From: Acidimicrobiales bacterium
GTDB lineage: Bacteria; Actinomycetota; Acidimicrobiia; Acidimicrobiales; SHLQ01
Direction: 5' to 3'
NCBI GenBank assembly: GCA_020629635.1
Contig: JAHDCX010000009.1
Coordinates: 1-64,000, forward strand
Length of the DNA: 64,000 bases
Shown: positions 15,404 to 23,830 of the stretch, piece by piece
Layout of the letters: the number at the start of each line of letters is the position of its first letter
Numbering within the stretch: position 1 is the stretch's first letter
Made by a program: the position numbers and the translations under genes
Notes under the pieces: model-generated
The model's database searches: none
The model's input: only the letters and a program-made list of their open reading frames with translations
What the model was told of the DNA's origin: nothing

Positions 15404-17944
15404 TCAGCTGTGGCTGATTGCGTCGAGGACGTTGAGCTTCGAGGCCCGCTGCGCCGGGAAGTAGGCGGCGATGACACCGATGATCCCGCCCACGATCAGG
15501 TAGATGACGAGGCTGAGCCACGGGATGCCGACCTTGCTGATGAAGCTGTCGGGGATGGCGACAACCGCCGCCCATCCGAGGAGCAGTCCCATCAAGATTC
15601 CGAGCAGCGCTCCGAAGATCGACACGATCACCGCCTCCCAGCGGATCGTCGACTTGAGCTGGTTGCGCGTCATCCCTACGGCACGGAGCAGGCCGATCTC
15701 TCGGGTCCGCTCCAGCACGGAGAGCGCCATCGTGTTGATGATGCCGAAGAACGCCACGACGAGGCAGAGCACGAGCAGACCGTTGATCACGATCTGAATC
15801 TGGCCGATCTGGCCTTCGACGCCTTCCTGGAACTCGGTGTTGTCCTGAACGGTGAGCTGGGCGAAGTTGTCAGTGATCGTCTCAACCTCCGCACGGGCGA
15901 CCTCTGCGTCCACCCCATCGGCGATGGTGATCCCGACAAACCCGACCGCATCGATCTGGACGTGTTGTCGGCTCAGTCGGCGATCCACAATGAACGAGTT
16001 TTCGACGATCGACCGGTCGTCGTAGATCGCTTCGACGGTCAGATCGGTCACGAAGCCGTCTTCGAATTCGACAGGCACGGTCGTGCCGAGCCCCCACCCG
16101 CGTTCATCCGCGGTCTCATCGAAGACGGCGATACCGTTCTGGCTGAGCTCGGCGGTGCCGTCAAGGATGCCAGCGTTGATGACCGACGTACCGGTGGCCG
16201 TATCGAACCCGGTGACCGCCTCGACATCACCGTCGACGAGCATTTCGACACGGGCGAAGCCCGCCACGCTGTCGGTTGAGGGCAACGCATCGAGTTGTTC
16301 GACAACGCCAGAGGAGAAGTCCAGTCCCTGGTTCGCCTCATAGACGAAGAGATCAGCCGTGAGCGCGTCTTCGAGGAGGTCGTCGAACGTGGCGAGTAGC
16401 GAGGAGGCGAGCACCGCGACACCGGTGATCAGCGCCAATCCGATCATGAGCGCCGTCGCGGTGGCTGCGGTCCGCTGCGGATTGCGACTCGCGTTGTCAC
16501 GAGCAAGACGACCGTTGATGCCGCGCGTCGCCTCGACCGGACCACCGATCATCCCGGCAGCTCGGCCAGCGAACAACGCACTCATCATCGAGACTCCGAT
16601 GAACGTGAGGGCGGCACCGATACCGATCGCCGCCAACCGTGCTGCGGTGCCGTCCACATCGCCGAACATGCCGAGGGCGAGAAGGACAAGGCCAGGAATC
16701 AACACGACGGCGCCAGCGACGAGACGGAAGCTCACGCTGCGCTCTTTGCGTCCACCGTCTCGGACCGCTTCGAGCGGCGACACTCGAGACGCCCGGAACG
16801 CCGGGATGATGGCCGAGATGAGGGTGACGAAGAGCCCGACGGCCACGACGACAATGACCGTGCGGAGGCGAATCTCGAGTGGGCCGTCGGGGAACGAATT
16901 GCCGCCAGCGCTGAACAACAGTTTGAGCAGCCACGCAACGCCGATGCCCCCGAAGAGGCCGACGATCGACGCGAAGATGCCAATGATCAGCGCTTCGATC
17001 AGCACCATGAATCGGATCTGTCCGCCGCTCGCACCGATCGACCGGAGCAGGCCAAGCTGCTTGGTGCGCTGGCCGACGAGGATCGCAAAGGTGTTGTAGA
17101 TGATGAAGATCGAGACGAAGAGCACCACGAACGCAAAGCTCAACAAGATGTTGCCGAAGATGCCGATCACCGAACCGAAGTCCTCCTGAGACTCGCCGAT
17201 CACGGTTTCGCCGGACACGACTTCGACGTCGGCCGGAAGCAGCGGCTCGATGGCCGCAAGGAGTACGTCCGTGTCGGTGCCGCCGCCGTTGACCACGACC
17301 GAGTCGACGACGTCACCCGAGTCGAGAATCCGTTGGGTTGTGTCGAGGTCGAACAGGTTGAAGTAGGCGCCACCCGTGCCGCCGTCACCGAAGTCGATGA
17401 TGGCGCTGAGCTCGAACTGCTCGGGCTCACCGGTCGGTAGCGACATGGTGACCTGGTCGCCGACGGCGAACCCGCCTGCGTTCGCCTGCGCGGAGTCGAG
17501 CGCGACCTGTTGGCCGATCGGAGCGACACCCTCGACAACGGTGAAGCTCGAGACCGGGCTCGGCCCACCCCACGACGACGTGAAGACGGGTGGTCCGAGG
17601 GGTCGATTGACCTCGCCGTCGTCGAGGAGCGAATAGGTCTGCTCGAAGGCGAAGATTCCGCCCTCGGCATAGTCGACCTCGGGCAGCGCTGAGATCTCAT
17701 CGATGATCGACTCGTCGAAGCGAACCAGATTCTCGCCAGAAGAGTTGAGCTCTGGTTCGACCGCCCGAACCTGTGCGTCGACACCAGCGAAGGCGTCCTC
17801 GCTGATCTGGTCGAAGATCGAGCGGAGACTGTCGGCGAGTACGAACGACCCCGACACGAAGGCGACGCCGAGCACGACCGAGATGAGGGTGAGGACGAGT
17901 CGTCCGAGGTTGGCGCGAATTCCGCGCACCACCAGCTTGAGCAT
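15404..17944 (-). CDS. ABC transporter permease, duplicated FtsX/MacB type
   Basis: An 846-residue permease built of two MacB-type halves: each begins with a membrane helix, then an extracytoplasmic domain, then an FtsX core of three helices. Half one: VLGVAFVSGSFVLADSL at the N-terminus and FtsX near residues 275-400 (YNTFAILVGQRTKQLGLLRSIGA). Half two: FtsX near 715-840 (NTMALSVLERTREIGLLRAVGMT). This layout is that of actinobacterial exporters for antimicrobial peptides or lipoproteins. It follows its ATPase gene by 3 nt, so one operon. The opposite-strand two-component genes end 15 nt away; such pairs often sense and export the same agent. Confidence 0.93.
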   Translation of the reverse strand: MLKLVVRGIRANLGRLVLTLISVVLGVAFVSGSFVLADSLRSIFDQISEDAFAGVDAQVRAVEPELNSSGENLVRFDESIIDEISALPEVDYAEGGIFAFEQTYSLLDDGEVNRPLGPPVFTSSWGGPSPVSSFTVVEGVAPIGQQVALDSAQANAGGFAVGDQVTMSLPTGEPEQFELSAIIDFGDGGTGGAYFNLFDLDTTQRILDSGDVVDSVVVNGGGTDTDVLLAAIEPLLPADVEVVSGETVIGESQEDFGSVIGIFGNILLSFAFVVLFVSIFIIYNTFAILVGQRTKQLGLLRSIGASGGQIRFMVLIEALIIGIFASIVGLFGGIGVAWLLKLLFSAGGNSFPDGPLEIRLRTVIVVVAVGLFVTLISAIIPAFRASRVSPLEAVRDGGRKERSVSFRLVAGAVVLIPGLVLLALGMFGDVDGTAARLAAIGIGAALTFIGVSMMSALFAGRAAGMIGGPVEATRGINGRLARDNASRNPQRTAATATALMIGLALITGVAVLASSLLATFDDLLEDALTADLFVYEANQGLDFSSGVVEQLDALPSTDSVAGFARVEMLVDGDVEAVTGFDTATGTSVINAGILDGTAELSQNGIAVFDETADERGWGLGTTVPVEFEDGFVTDLTVEAIYDDRSIVENSFIVDRRLSRQHVQIDAVGFVGITIADGVDAEVARAEVETITDNFAQLTVQDNTEFQEGVEGQIGQIQIVINGLLVLCLVVAFFGIINTMALSVLERTREIGLLRAVGMTRNQLKSTIRWEAVIVSIFGALLGILMGLLLGWAAVVAIPDSFISKVGIPWLSLVIYLIVGGIIGVIAAYFPAQRASKLNVLDAISHS

Positions 17945-17947
17945 CGC

Positions 17948-18694
17948 TCAGTCCCCCAGGCTCTTGATCGTGTCGAGCACCGAGTCAGGTGTCGGGTCGT
18001 CCATCTGCTTGACGATCTGACCGTCCGCAAGGAACAGCACTCGGTCGCTGTACGACGCAGTGACCGGATCGTGGGTGACCATCACGATGGTCTGGCCGAG
18101 GTCCTTCACGGCCCGGCGCATGAACTCGAGGATCTCTGCGCTGGTCTTGGAGTCCAGGTTGCCGGTCGGCTCGTCACCAAAGACGATCTCGGGTCGGGTC
18201 GCGAGCGCCCGCGCCACCGCCACCCGCTGCTGCTGGCCGCCGGAGAGCTCGTTCGGTCGGTGCGAGATGCGGTCGCCCAGACCGACGGTCTGAATGACTT
18301 CGTCGACCCAGCCCATGTCGATCTTGCCGTCACCGAGGTCCGACGGCAGCGTGACGTTCTCGCGCACGTTCAGCGTGGGCACGAGGTTGAACGACTGGAA
18401 GATGAAGCCGACCTGCTCGCGACGCATCTTGGTGAGCTGCTTGTCGTTGAGGGTGCCGAGGTCGGTGCCGCCGATGAACGCACTGCCCGAGGTCAGGCGA
18501 TCGAGTCCGGCCATGCAATGCATCAACGTGGACTTGCCGGATCCCGACGGGCCCATGATCGCAGTGAATCGCCCGGCTTCGAAGCCGACCGAGACCTCAC
18601 GCAACGCGTGGACCTCCGTGTCACCCGATCCATAGATCTTCGAGGCACGATCCGCGCGCGCCGCCCATCGAACCGCTTCTTCGGTGACCGTCAT
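17948..18694 (-). CDS. ABC transporter ATP-binding protein (MacB/LolD type)
   Basis: A 248-residue ATPase of the LolD/MacB class: Walker A GPSGSGKST, Q-loop FIFQSFNLVPTL (the FQSFNL form typical for this class), signature LSGGQQQR, Walker B IVFGDEPTGNLD and H-loop VMVTHDP. ATG at 18694 is supported by GGGGAG about 9 nt upstream; an in-frame ATG at 18709 would add five residues (MGRNN). It pairs with the permease gene that begins 3 nt after its stop. The divergent gene at 18790 shares the 95-bp promoter gap. Confidence 0.95.
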   Translation of the reverse strand: MTVTEEAVRWAARADRASKIYGSGDTEVHALREVSVGFEAGRFTAIMGPSGSGKSTLMHCMAGLDRLTSGSAFIGGTDLGTLNDKQLTKMRREQVGFIFQSFNLVPTLNVRENVTLPSDLGDGKIDMGWVDEVIQTVGLGDRISHRPNELSGGQQQRVAVARALATRPEIVFGDEPTGNLDSKTSAEILEFMRRAVKDLGQTIVMVTHDPVTASYSDRVLFLADGQIVKQMDDPTPDSVLDTIKSLGD

Positions 18695-18789
18695 GTTGTT
18701 TCTCCCCAACTCGACTCTGCAGATGCACGCTACCGACCCAACGCCGCCCGGTCTTCGTCCCTGGGTCTGATGTCACCTCCACCGAAAGG

Positions 18790-20133
18790 ATGACCACCCA
18801 TGCGGCGCCGACAATGAGCCAGAAGTGCCTCAACGCGTCGGGTGGTTCAACCGATCTGGCGATGGTGACGAGTCCGACATCGACGATCGTTCCCGCCAAC
18901 CGCTTCGGTCAACTGCTCGCGGAGGCCCGACTTCGCTCGGGCGCCGACCTCGAAGAGCTGGCGAAACGCAGCCATGGTGAGTTCACCGTTGGCGAACTCC
19001 ACGATCTCGAAGCCGGACATCGCTCCCTCGACGATGCCCTCATCGAGACCATCACGACGCTGTACGAGGTCGACTGCGGCATCATCGTGCCCCAACGAGC
19101 CGAGCTGACCATCGACCTCGACATGCACGTCATGTCGGCCTCGGGTCGGGCGGTGCCGCTCGAGTCGCAGCAGCACGACCACATCCTCGACCGATACCTC
19201 TCTTTGGTCTACCTCCTGCGCAATCGCCAACCCGGCAGCTCGGTTCCGCTGCGCGACGAAGACGTCGCCATCCTCGCTGCTTCGCTCGCCGAGCGCAGCG
19301 AACTCATCGAGGAACAACTCCTCGCAGCCATGGCTGCGGACACCGCAGCGGTCCGTGGCCTCATCGGCTGGCTTCGCCAGCGACTGTGGGTCCCGGGTGC
19401 TGGTGCGCTGGTTGGTGCGGTTTCGATCGGCACCCTGGTCATGGTCACCGAGGGTCCGGCGGCACCCCCTTCGCCAGCGGGCCTGGACGGCGGGCTGCCT
19501 GATCTGCGCAGCAATGCCGCCGCACGAATCGGATTGCTGGGCGCGACGAGCGGCGCCACGAGCCAAGCCGGCGACGTTGGCTCGCCAACGACCACCGCGT
19601 CGGCTCCAGCGACGACGACGTCGACGGCTGCAGCGTCCCCGGCGGCGAGTGACGCTCCGACGACCACTCTGGCCGAGTCGGGCTGGACACCGGAGCAGAT
19701 GGGCGAAGCGGCAGAGGCGCTTCTGCCCTTTGACTGGGAGGCCGCGCTTCCGGGATGGCGGATCACGTACGCGGGATCGCACGACCGATTCCGCGGCCTC
19801 ACGTTTCCCTATGACCAGACGATCGAGATGTACGTCCGCGCCGACGACACGCCAGAGTCGCTCGCGGGGATCCTCGCCCACGAGCTCGGCCACGCCGTCG
19901 ACGTCACGCATTTCAAGGACGCCGATCGTGACGAGTGGCTCGAGGCGCGTGGTATCCCAGCGACGCAATGGTGGCCGGATGCCTATGCGAGCGACTTCGA
20001 GACCGGCGCCGGCGACTTTGCCGAAGCGTTCGCCTACTGGGCCCTCGGCGACCCCACCTCTTCTCGCGTCGGCGGCACACCCACGACCGGACAGCTACTG
20101 GTCCTCGAGGGGCTGATCGCCGGTCACCTCTGA
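18790..20133 (+). CDS. Membrane protein: HTH-like N-terminus, one TM helix, C-terminal HELGH metallopeptidase-like domain
   Basis: A 447-residue protein with an unusual order of parts. Residues about 38-96 look like a helix-turn-helix of the XRE type (FGQLLAEARLRSGADLEELA, then HDLEAGHRSLDDALIETI). Residues 200-220 are one hydrophobic helix, then a Thr/Ala/Ser-rich spacer (about 225-295), then a small domain with HELGH (His364, Glu365, His368) and downstream GAGDFAEAFAYW, which offers a Glu as third metal ligand, as in compact gluzincin-like peptidases. The HTH would be cytoplasmic and the peptidase outside. I know no named family with this design. Start uncertain: ATG 18790 overlaps GAAAGG; ATG 18814 and 18862 are alternatives and all keep the domains. 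Confidence 0.75.
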   Translation: MTTHAAPTMSQKCLNASGGSTDLAMVTSPTSTIVPANRFGQLLAEARLRSGADLEELAKRSHGEFTVGELHDLEAGHRSLDDALIETITTLYEVDCGIIVPQRAELTIDLDMHVMSASGRAVPLESQQHDHILDRYLSLVYLLRNRQPGSSVPLRDEDVAILAASLAERSELIEEQLLAAMAADTAAVRGLIGWLRQRLWVPGAGALVGAVSIGTLVMVTEGPAAPPSPAGLDGGLPDLRSNAAARIGLLGATSGATSQAGDVGSPTTTASAPATTTSTAAASPAASDAPTTTLAESGWTPEQMGEAAEALLPFDWEAALPGWRITYAGSHDRFRGLTFPYDQTIEMYVRADDTPESLAGILAHELGHAVDVTHFKDADRDEWLEARGIPATQWWPDAYASDFETGAGDFAEAFAYWALGDPTSSRVGGTPTTGQLLVLEGLIAGHL

Positions 20134-20463
20134 GACCGAACGGGAAAAATGGCTCGGCCCGGGTCGGTGGCGGGTATCCGACCCGGGCCGAACATCTCGG
20201 ACCCACGGAGGGGGGATCGTGGGTCCCAGCGCCCGGTCGATGCAACGTTGGATCGAGTGGGCACGTTCGTTTTCGTTCTATATCCGTCGCCGAGGCGGTG
20301 GCGGGAACCGCCCCAGCGACAGACACCTACATGACGACCGGGCCGCACGAAAGGTCGCGCCTTTTCGTGCGACGTCCGTCACATATCGCAGCAGGCACCG
20401 GTTCCGGAATGTTTGGCGAGTATGGGACGCTGTGTGAAGAGGCTCGAAGGGAGAATCGCCGCC
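20134..20463. other. 330-bp gap with four hairpins, no credible gene
   Basis: The only gene-free stretch above 300 bases. It holds four perfect or near-perfect inverted repeats: 20154-20191 (14 bp), 20199-20226 (9 bp, loop GAGGGGGGAT), 20286-20320 (5 bp outer plus 6 bp inner stem) and 20344-20371 (11 bp with one bulge). A TATATC at 20279-20284 could be a -10 for the gene at 20464, which would put the last two hairpins in its leader. Short ORFs here are Arg/Pro-rich and look like chance frames. I could not match the folds to a riboswitch class. Confidence 0.6.
20154..20191 (+). terminator. 14-bp stem hairpin after the HTH-peptidase gene
   Basis: TCGGCCCGGGTCGG and CCGACCCGGGCCGA pair perfectly around a 10-nt loop, 20 nt after the stop codon at 20133. 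No T-tract; best read as an I-shaped terminator. Confidence 0.6.
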
Positions 20464-21237
20464 GTGAGCAAGACCGCCGTCGCTTTCGCAACGATCGCTG
20501 GAGTGTTCGTGCTGGCACTCCTTCTCGTGATCGGCCTCTTCTCCTTCGGCTGGGTCGACATCAACTGGCCGTGGGAGGACATCGTCACCGAGGAGACGAC
20601 GATCGAGATTCCCGTCGAAGAGGCCGGACCCGCGCAGGTCGTGGCGATCGAACCACTCGCCCTCGATTGCCGCGCCCGGATCGTCGCCGAGGTGCCGGTC
20701 ATCGGCACCCAGCGGACCGAGGTCGCCGGTGCCACGGTCAGCACCGATACGGTCCGACTCCGTGCGGTCGGCGACGTCGACACGTGCGTCGCCTCGGATG
20801 GCGTCGAGATCATCGAGCGAGCCGACGGCACCTGGGGCGTCATCATCGACGCTGATGCCATCGAGTTCGTCCGGCCGCGCGTCGACGCCGTCGCCACGAT
20901 GAACTCGGTCGAGACCGACCGAGGGATCGTCAACCAGTTGGTCGAGGCACTTCCCTGGACAAACGAAGACGATCAACTCACCCCCGCCGCGTTCGCCTTC
21001 GCCCAGACCGTGATCGGGTCGTCCGAATGCATGATGGCTGCGTACGACCAGACGGCCGCAGCGCTCGAAGCCGCCTACCGTGACCAGCTCGCCGAGCAGG
21101 GCGGCAATCCCGCCGACATCGACGTCATCATCTCCGGTGTCCCGAACTTCGACCAGAACGAAATCGACGAGAAGGTGTTGGGTGACGTCGAGTTCGTCGA
21201 AGACGCCGGGACCTCATGCGTCGTCGCCACGCCCTGA
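20464..21237 (+). CDS. Membrane-anchored protein of unknown function (possibly DUF4230-like)
   Basis: A 257-residue protein with an N-terminal signal anchor (AFATIAGVFVLALLLVIGLFSF) and an extracytoplasmic domain. Segments such as TVRLRAVGDVDTCV and the alternating strands, followed by a helical part with ALEAAYRDQLAEQGGNP, resemble the general layout of DUF4230 proteins, but this is a weak match by eye. GTG at 20464 is chosen: GGGAGA lies about 9 nt upstream and the hydrophobic helix starts right after. In-frame starts at 20413 and 20422 would add an Arg-rich lead. It ends 16 nt before mshC, with a promoter box for mshC in the gap. Confidence 0.75.
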   Translation: MSKTAVAFATIAGVFVLALLLVIGLFSFGWVDINWPWEDIVTEETTIEIPVEEAGPAQVVAIEPLALDCRARIVAEVPVIGTQRTEVAGATVSTDTVRLRAVGDVDTCVASDGVEIIERADGTWGVIIDADAIEFVRPRVDAVATMNSVETDRGIVNQLVEALPWTNEDDQLTPAAFAFAQTVIGSSECMMAAYDQTAAALEAAYRDQLAEQGGNPADIDVIISGVPNFDQNEIDEKVLGDVEFVEDAGTSCVVATP

Positions 21238-21241
21238 CCCG

Positions 21242-21247
21242 TAGGCT
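21242..21247 (+). promoter_or_regulatory. TANNNT box before mshC
   Basis: TAGGCT ends 6 nt before the GTG start at 21254; consistent with leaderless expression of mshC. Confidence 0.45.
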
Positions 21248-21253
21248 TCGACC

Positions 21254-22423
21254 GTGATCCGGATCTTCGACACCGCCCAATCCATGGTCGTCCCGCTCGA
21301 GGTCGGATCCACGGTCCGGTTGTACGTCTGCGGCATCACGCCCTACGACTCAACCCACCTCGGCCACGCCAACACCTACCTCACCTACGACGTGTTGATT
21401 CGGCGGCTCGAAGACCTCGGACACCGCGTCGAGATGGTTCGCAACATCACCGACGTCGACGACTCGATCCTGCCGAAGGCCCGCGAGCTCGGCATCGATT
21501 TCCTCGAGCTCGCGGAGCGGGAAATGACCCGATTCGCCGCCGACATGGACGCGCTGAACATGCGTCCGGCTGTGGCCGAACCGCGGGCCACCGAGTCGAT
21601 CCCCGGCATGATCGATCTGATCTCCCGGCTCCAGGACGCCGGCCACACCTACGAAGTCGACGGCATCACCTACTTCGACGTCACGACCGCACCACGATTC
21701 GGACGTCTCTCGGGCTATGACCACACCACGATGGTCGCCCTGTCCGCCGAACGAGGCGGCAACCCCGCCGACGTCCGCCAACGCAACGAACTCGACTTCA
21801 TTCTCTGGCAGCCGTCCGCCGCGGACGAACCATCGTGGGAGTCGCCCTTCGGCGACGGTCGACCGGGCTGGCACATCGAATGCTCGGCCATGAGCTGGGC
21901 GCAGTTCGGGGAGACGCTCGACGTTCACGGTGGAGGGAGCGACCTGATCTTCCCCCATCACGAGTGCGAGCTCGCCCAGTCCGAACACGGGTATGGGCAA
22001 AGCTTTGCGCGCCACTGGATGCACACCGGGATGGTCGCCTACCAAGGCACCAAGATGTCGAAGTCGCTCGGCAACCTCGTCTTCGTCAGCGACCTGCGCG
22101 CGTCACACGACCCGGCGGCGATCCGGCTCGCGCTGCTCGGACACCACTATCGAGACGATTGGGAGTGGTTCGACGGCGACATCGAAGATGGCGAGGCACG
22201 CCTCGCTCGCATTCGACAGGCCATCGCTGTCCACACCGGACCCGACCCCACCGCAATGCTCGCCGCGGTCCGTGACGCGCTCGACGACGACCTCGACGCG
22301 CCGACGGCCCGAGACGCCATCGACCGCTTCGCCCGCCAGACCATCGACGGTCGCGGCGACGATCCGCGGGCCGGTGACGGACTCGCCGAAGCTGCCCAAC
22401 TCCTCGGCATCGCCGCTGCGTAA
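21254..22423 (+). CDS. mshC: L-cysteine:1D-myo-inositol 2-amino-2-deoxy-alpha-D-glucopyranoside ligase
   Basis: A 389-residue homologue of cysteinyl-tRNA synthetase that lacks the tRNA-binding C-terminus. It makes the Cys-GlcN-Ins intermediate of mycothiol, the main thiol of Actinobacteria, by ATP-dependent cysteine activation. MshC-specific motif: YVCGITPYDSTHLGHANTY with the HxGH box at residues 35-38 and zinc ligand Cys26; further WHIECSAMS, HHECELAQSE and the KMSKS loop near residue 270. CysS proteins instead read CGPTVYD. GTG start fixed by the length of the family N-terminus and a TAGGCT box 6 nt upstream. It sits 9 nt before cysS, its paralogue. Confidence 0.93.
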   Translation: MIRIFDTAQSMVVPLEVGSTVRLYVCGITPYDSTHLGHANTYLTYDVLIRRLEDLGHRVEMVRNITDVDDSILPKARELGIDFLELAEREMTRFAADMDALNMRPAVAEPRATESIPGMIDLISRLQDAGHTYEVDGITYFDVTTAPRFGRLSGYDHTTMVALSAERGGNPADVRQRNELDFILWQPSAADEPSWESPFGDGRPGWHIECSAMSWAQFGETLDVHGGGSDLIFPHHECELAQSEHGYGQSFARHWMHTGMVAYQGTKMSKSLGNLVFVSDLRASHDPAAIRLALLGHHYRDDWEWFDGDIEDGEARLARIRQAIAVHTGPDPTAMLAAVRDALDDDLDAPTARDAIDRFARQTIDGRGDDPRAGDGLAEAAQLLGIAAA

Positions 22424-22426
22424 CCT
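22421..22426 (+). promoter_or_regulatory. TANNNT box before cysS, made from the mshC stop codon
   Basis: TAACCT begins with the TAA stop of mshC and ends 6 nt before the GTG of cysS, so cysS may have its own leaderless promoter inside the apparent operon. Confidence 0.4.
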
Positions 22427-22432
22427 GTCGGG

Positions 22433-23821
22433 GTGCTTCGCATCCACGACACCCTGCGCGACGAACTCGTCGAACTCATCCCTCGCGTCGACGGGGAGAT
22501 TTCGCTCTATGCGTGCGGGCCGACGGTGTACGACCATCCCCACCTCGGGCACGCCCGCCAGGCGATGACCTACGACGTCGCTCGCCGCTATCTCGAATGG
22601 GCCGGCTGGCGAGTCCATCACGTCGCCAACATCACCGACATCGACGACAACATCATCAATCGGGCCAACCGTGAAGGCGTGAGCGACACCGAGATCGCCG
22701 AGACCTGGACCGCCGTCTACCTCGAGGTCATGGACGACCTCGGCATCCTGCCCCCGCACGATCGGCCGAAGGCGACCGAGTACGTCGACGAGATGATCGA
22801 GTTCATCAGCACCCTGATCGAGCGCGACACCGCCTATGTCACCGACTCGGGGGTCTATCTGCGAGTCCGCTCGGTCGAGGGCTACGGCGACCTCGTCCAC
22901 CGCACGGTCGACGAGTTGGCCGAGGGCGCCGGAACTCGGGTCGAGGTCGACGAAACCAAAGAGGACCCGCTCGACTTCGCGTTGTGGAAGGCTGCCAAGC
23001 CCAACGAGCCGACGTGGGACTCGCCGTGGGGTCCGGGCCGGCCGGGCTGGCACATCGAATGCGTTGCGATGAGCCTCGGCATTCTGGGCGACGACTTCGA
23101 CCTGCACGGCGGTGGCAACGACCTCGTCTTCCCGCACCACACGAACGAGCGAGCCGAAGCGATCGCGGCGGGCCGTTCGTTCAGCCGCTACTGGATGCAC
23201 AACGCGATGCTGAACATCGACGGCGAGAAGATGTCGAAGTCGCTCCAGAACTACACGACGGTTCGAGATCTGCTCGACGAAGACCCCCGCAACGCTCGGG
23301 CGCTTCGACTCGCGCTCCTCCAGACGCACTACCGCAAGATTCTCGAGATCAACCCGGAGATTTTGGAGACGGCCCGCGCCGGAATCGACCGCATGGACGC
23401 CATGGTCCGCAAGGCAACGGCAGCTGGCGTCGACATCGATGGCGCCGAGCTCGACGCCGACGCGGCCGAATCGTTCTCGGAGGCGATGGACCACGACTTC
23501 GGCACGCCAGAGGCGATGGCGATCGTCTTCGAGCAGGTGCGTCGGGCGAACGGTGCCATCGACGCAGGGGAGCCAGAGGCCGCCGTCGCGGCCAAGACGG
23601 CGATCGAGTTGGCAGGCGCCCTCGGACTCACGATCGGCGGCGACACTGGGGAGAACGACGGGGCAGAAGACGATGCCGAGATCGACTCGCTGGTCGCGGA
23701 GCGCACGGCGGCCAAGGCCGACCGCGACTTCGCCACAGCCGACCGGATCCGAGACGAGCTCGCCGCCCGAGGCGTCGTGATCGAGGACACGCCACACGGT
23801 CCGATCTGGCGCCGAGGCTGA
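22433..23821 (+). CDS. cysS: Cysteine--tRNA ligase
   Basis: A 462-residue class I aminoacyl-tRNA synthetase that charges tRNA-Cys. Motifs: YACGPTVYDHPHLGHA (Cys28 as zinc ligand, HxGH at 37-40), ANITDIDDNIINRA, WHIECVAMSLG, FPHHTNE and KMSKSL near residue 267. The C-terminal part (KADRDFATADRIRDELAARG, then VVIEDTPHG) is the normal DALR/anticodon-side ending. GTG start at 22433 with a TAACCT box 6 nt upstream. Directly follows mshC, from which it differs by its full C-terminal tRNA-binding region. Confidence 0.96.
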   Translation: MLRIHDTLRDELVELIPRVDGEISLYACGPTVYDHPHLGHARQAMTYDVARRYLEWAGWRVHHVANITDIDDNIINRANREGVSDTEIAETWTAVYLEVMDDLGILPPHDRPKATEYVDEMIEFISTLIERDTAYVTDSGVYLRVRSVEGYGDLVHRTVDELAEGAGTRVEVDETKEDPLDFALWKAAKPNEPTWDSPWGPGRPGWHIECVAMSLGILGDDFDLHGGGNDLVFPHHTNERAEAIAAGRSFSRYWMHNAMLNIDGEKMSKSLQNYTTVRDLLDEDPRNARALRLALLQTHYRKILEINPEILETARAGIDRMDAMVRKATAAGVDIDGAELDADAAESFSEAMDHDFGTPEAMAIVFEQVRRANGAIDAGEPEAAVAAKTAIELAGALGLTIGGDTGENDGAEDDAEIDSLVAERTAAKADRDFATADRIRDELAARGVVIEDTPHGPIWRRG

Positions 23822-23830
23822 GCCCCGGCA

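Noticed and set aside
20155-20320. Cyclic-di-AMP or similar riboswitch in the 20134-20463 gap
   Set aside because: Stacked hairpins and GGGAACC-like bits caught the eye, but I could not find the conserved core sequences of a known class in the right order.
22103-23797. 564-codon minus-strand frame opposite cysS
   Set aside because: Antisense shadow of cysS and mshC.
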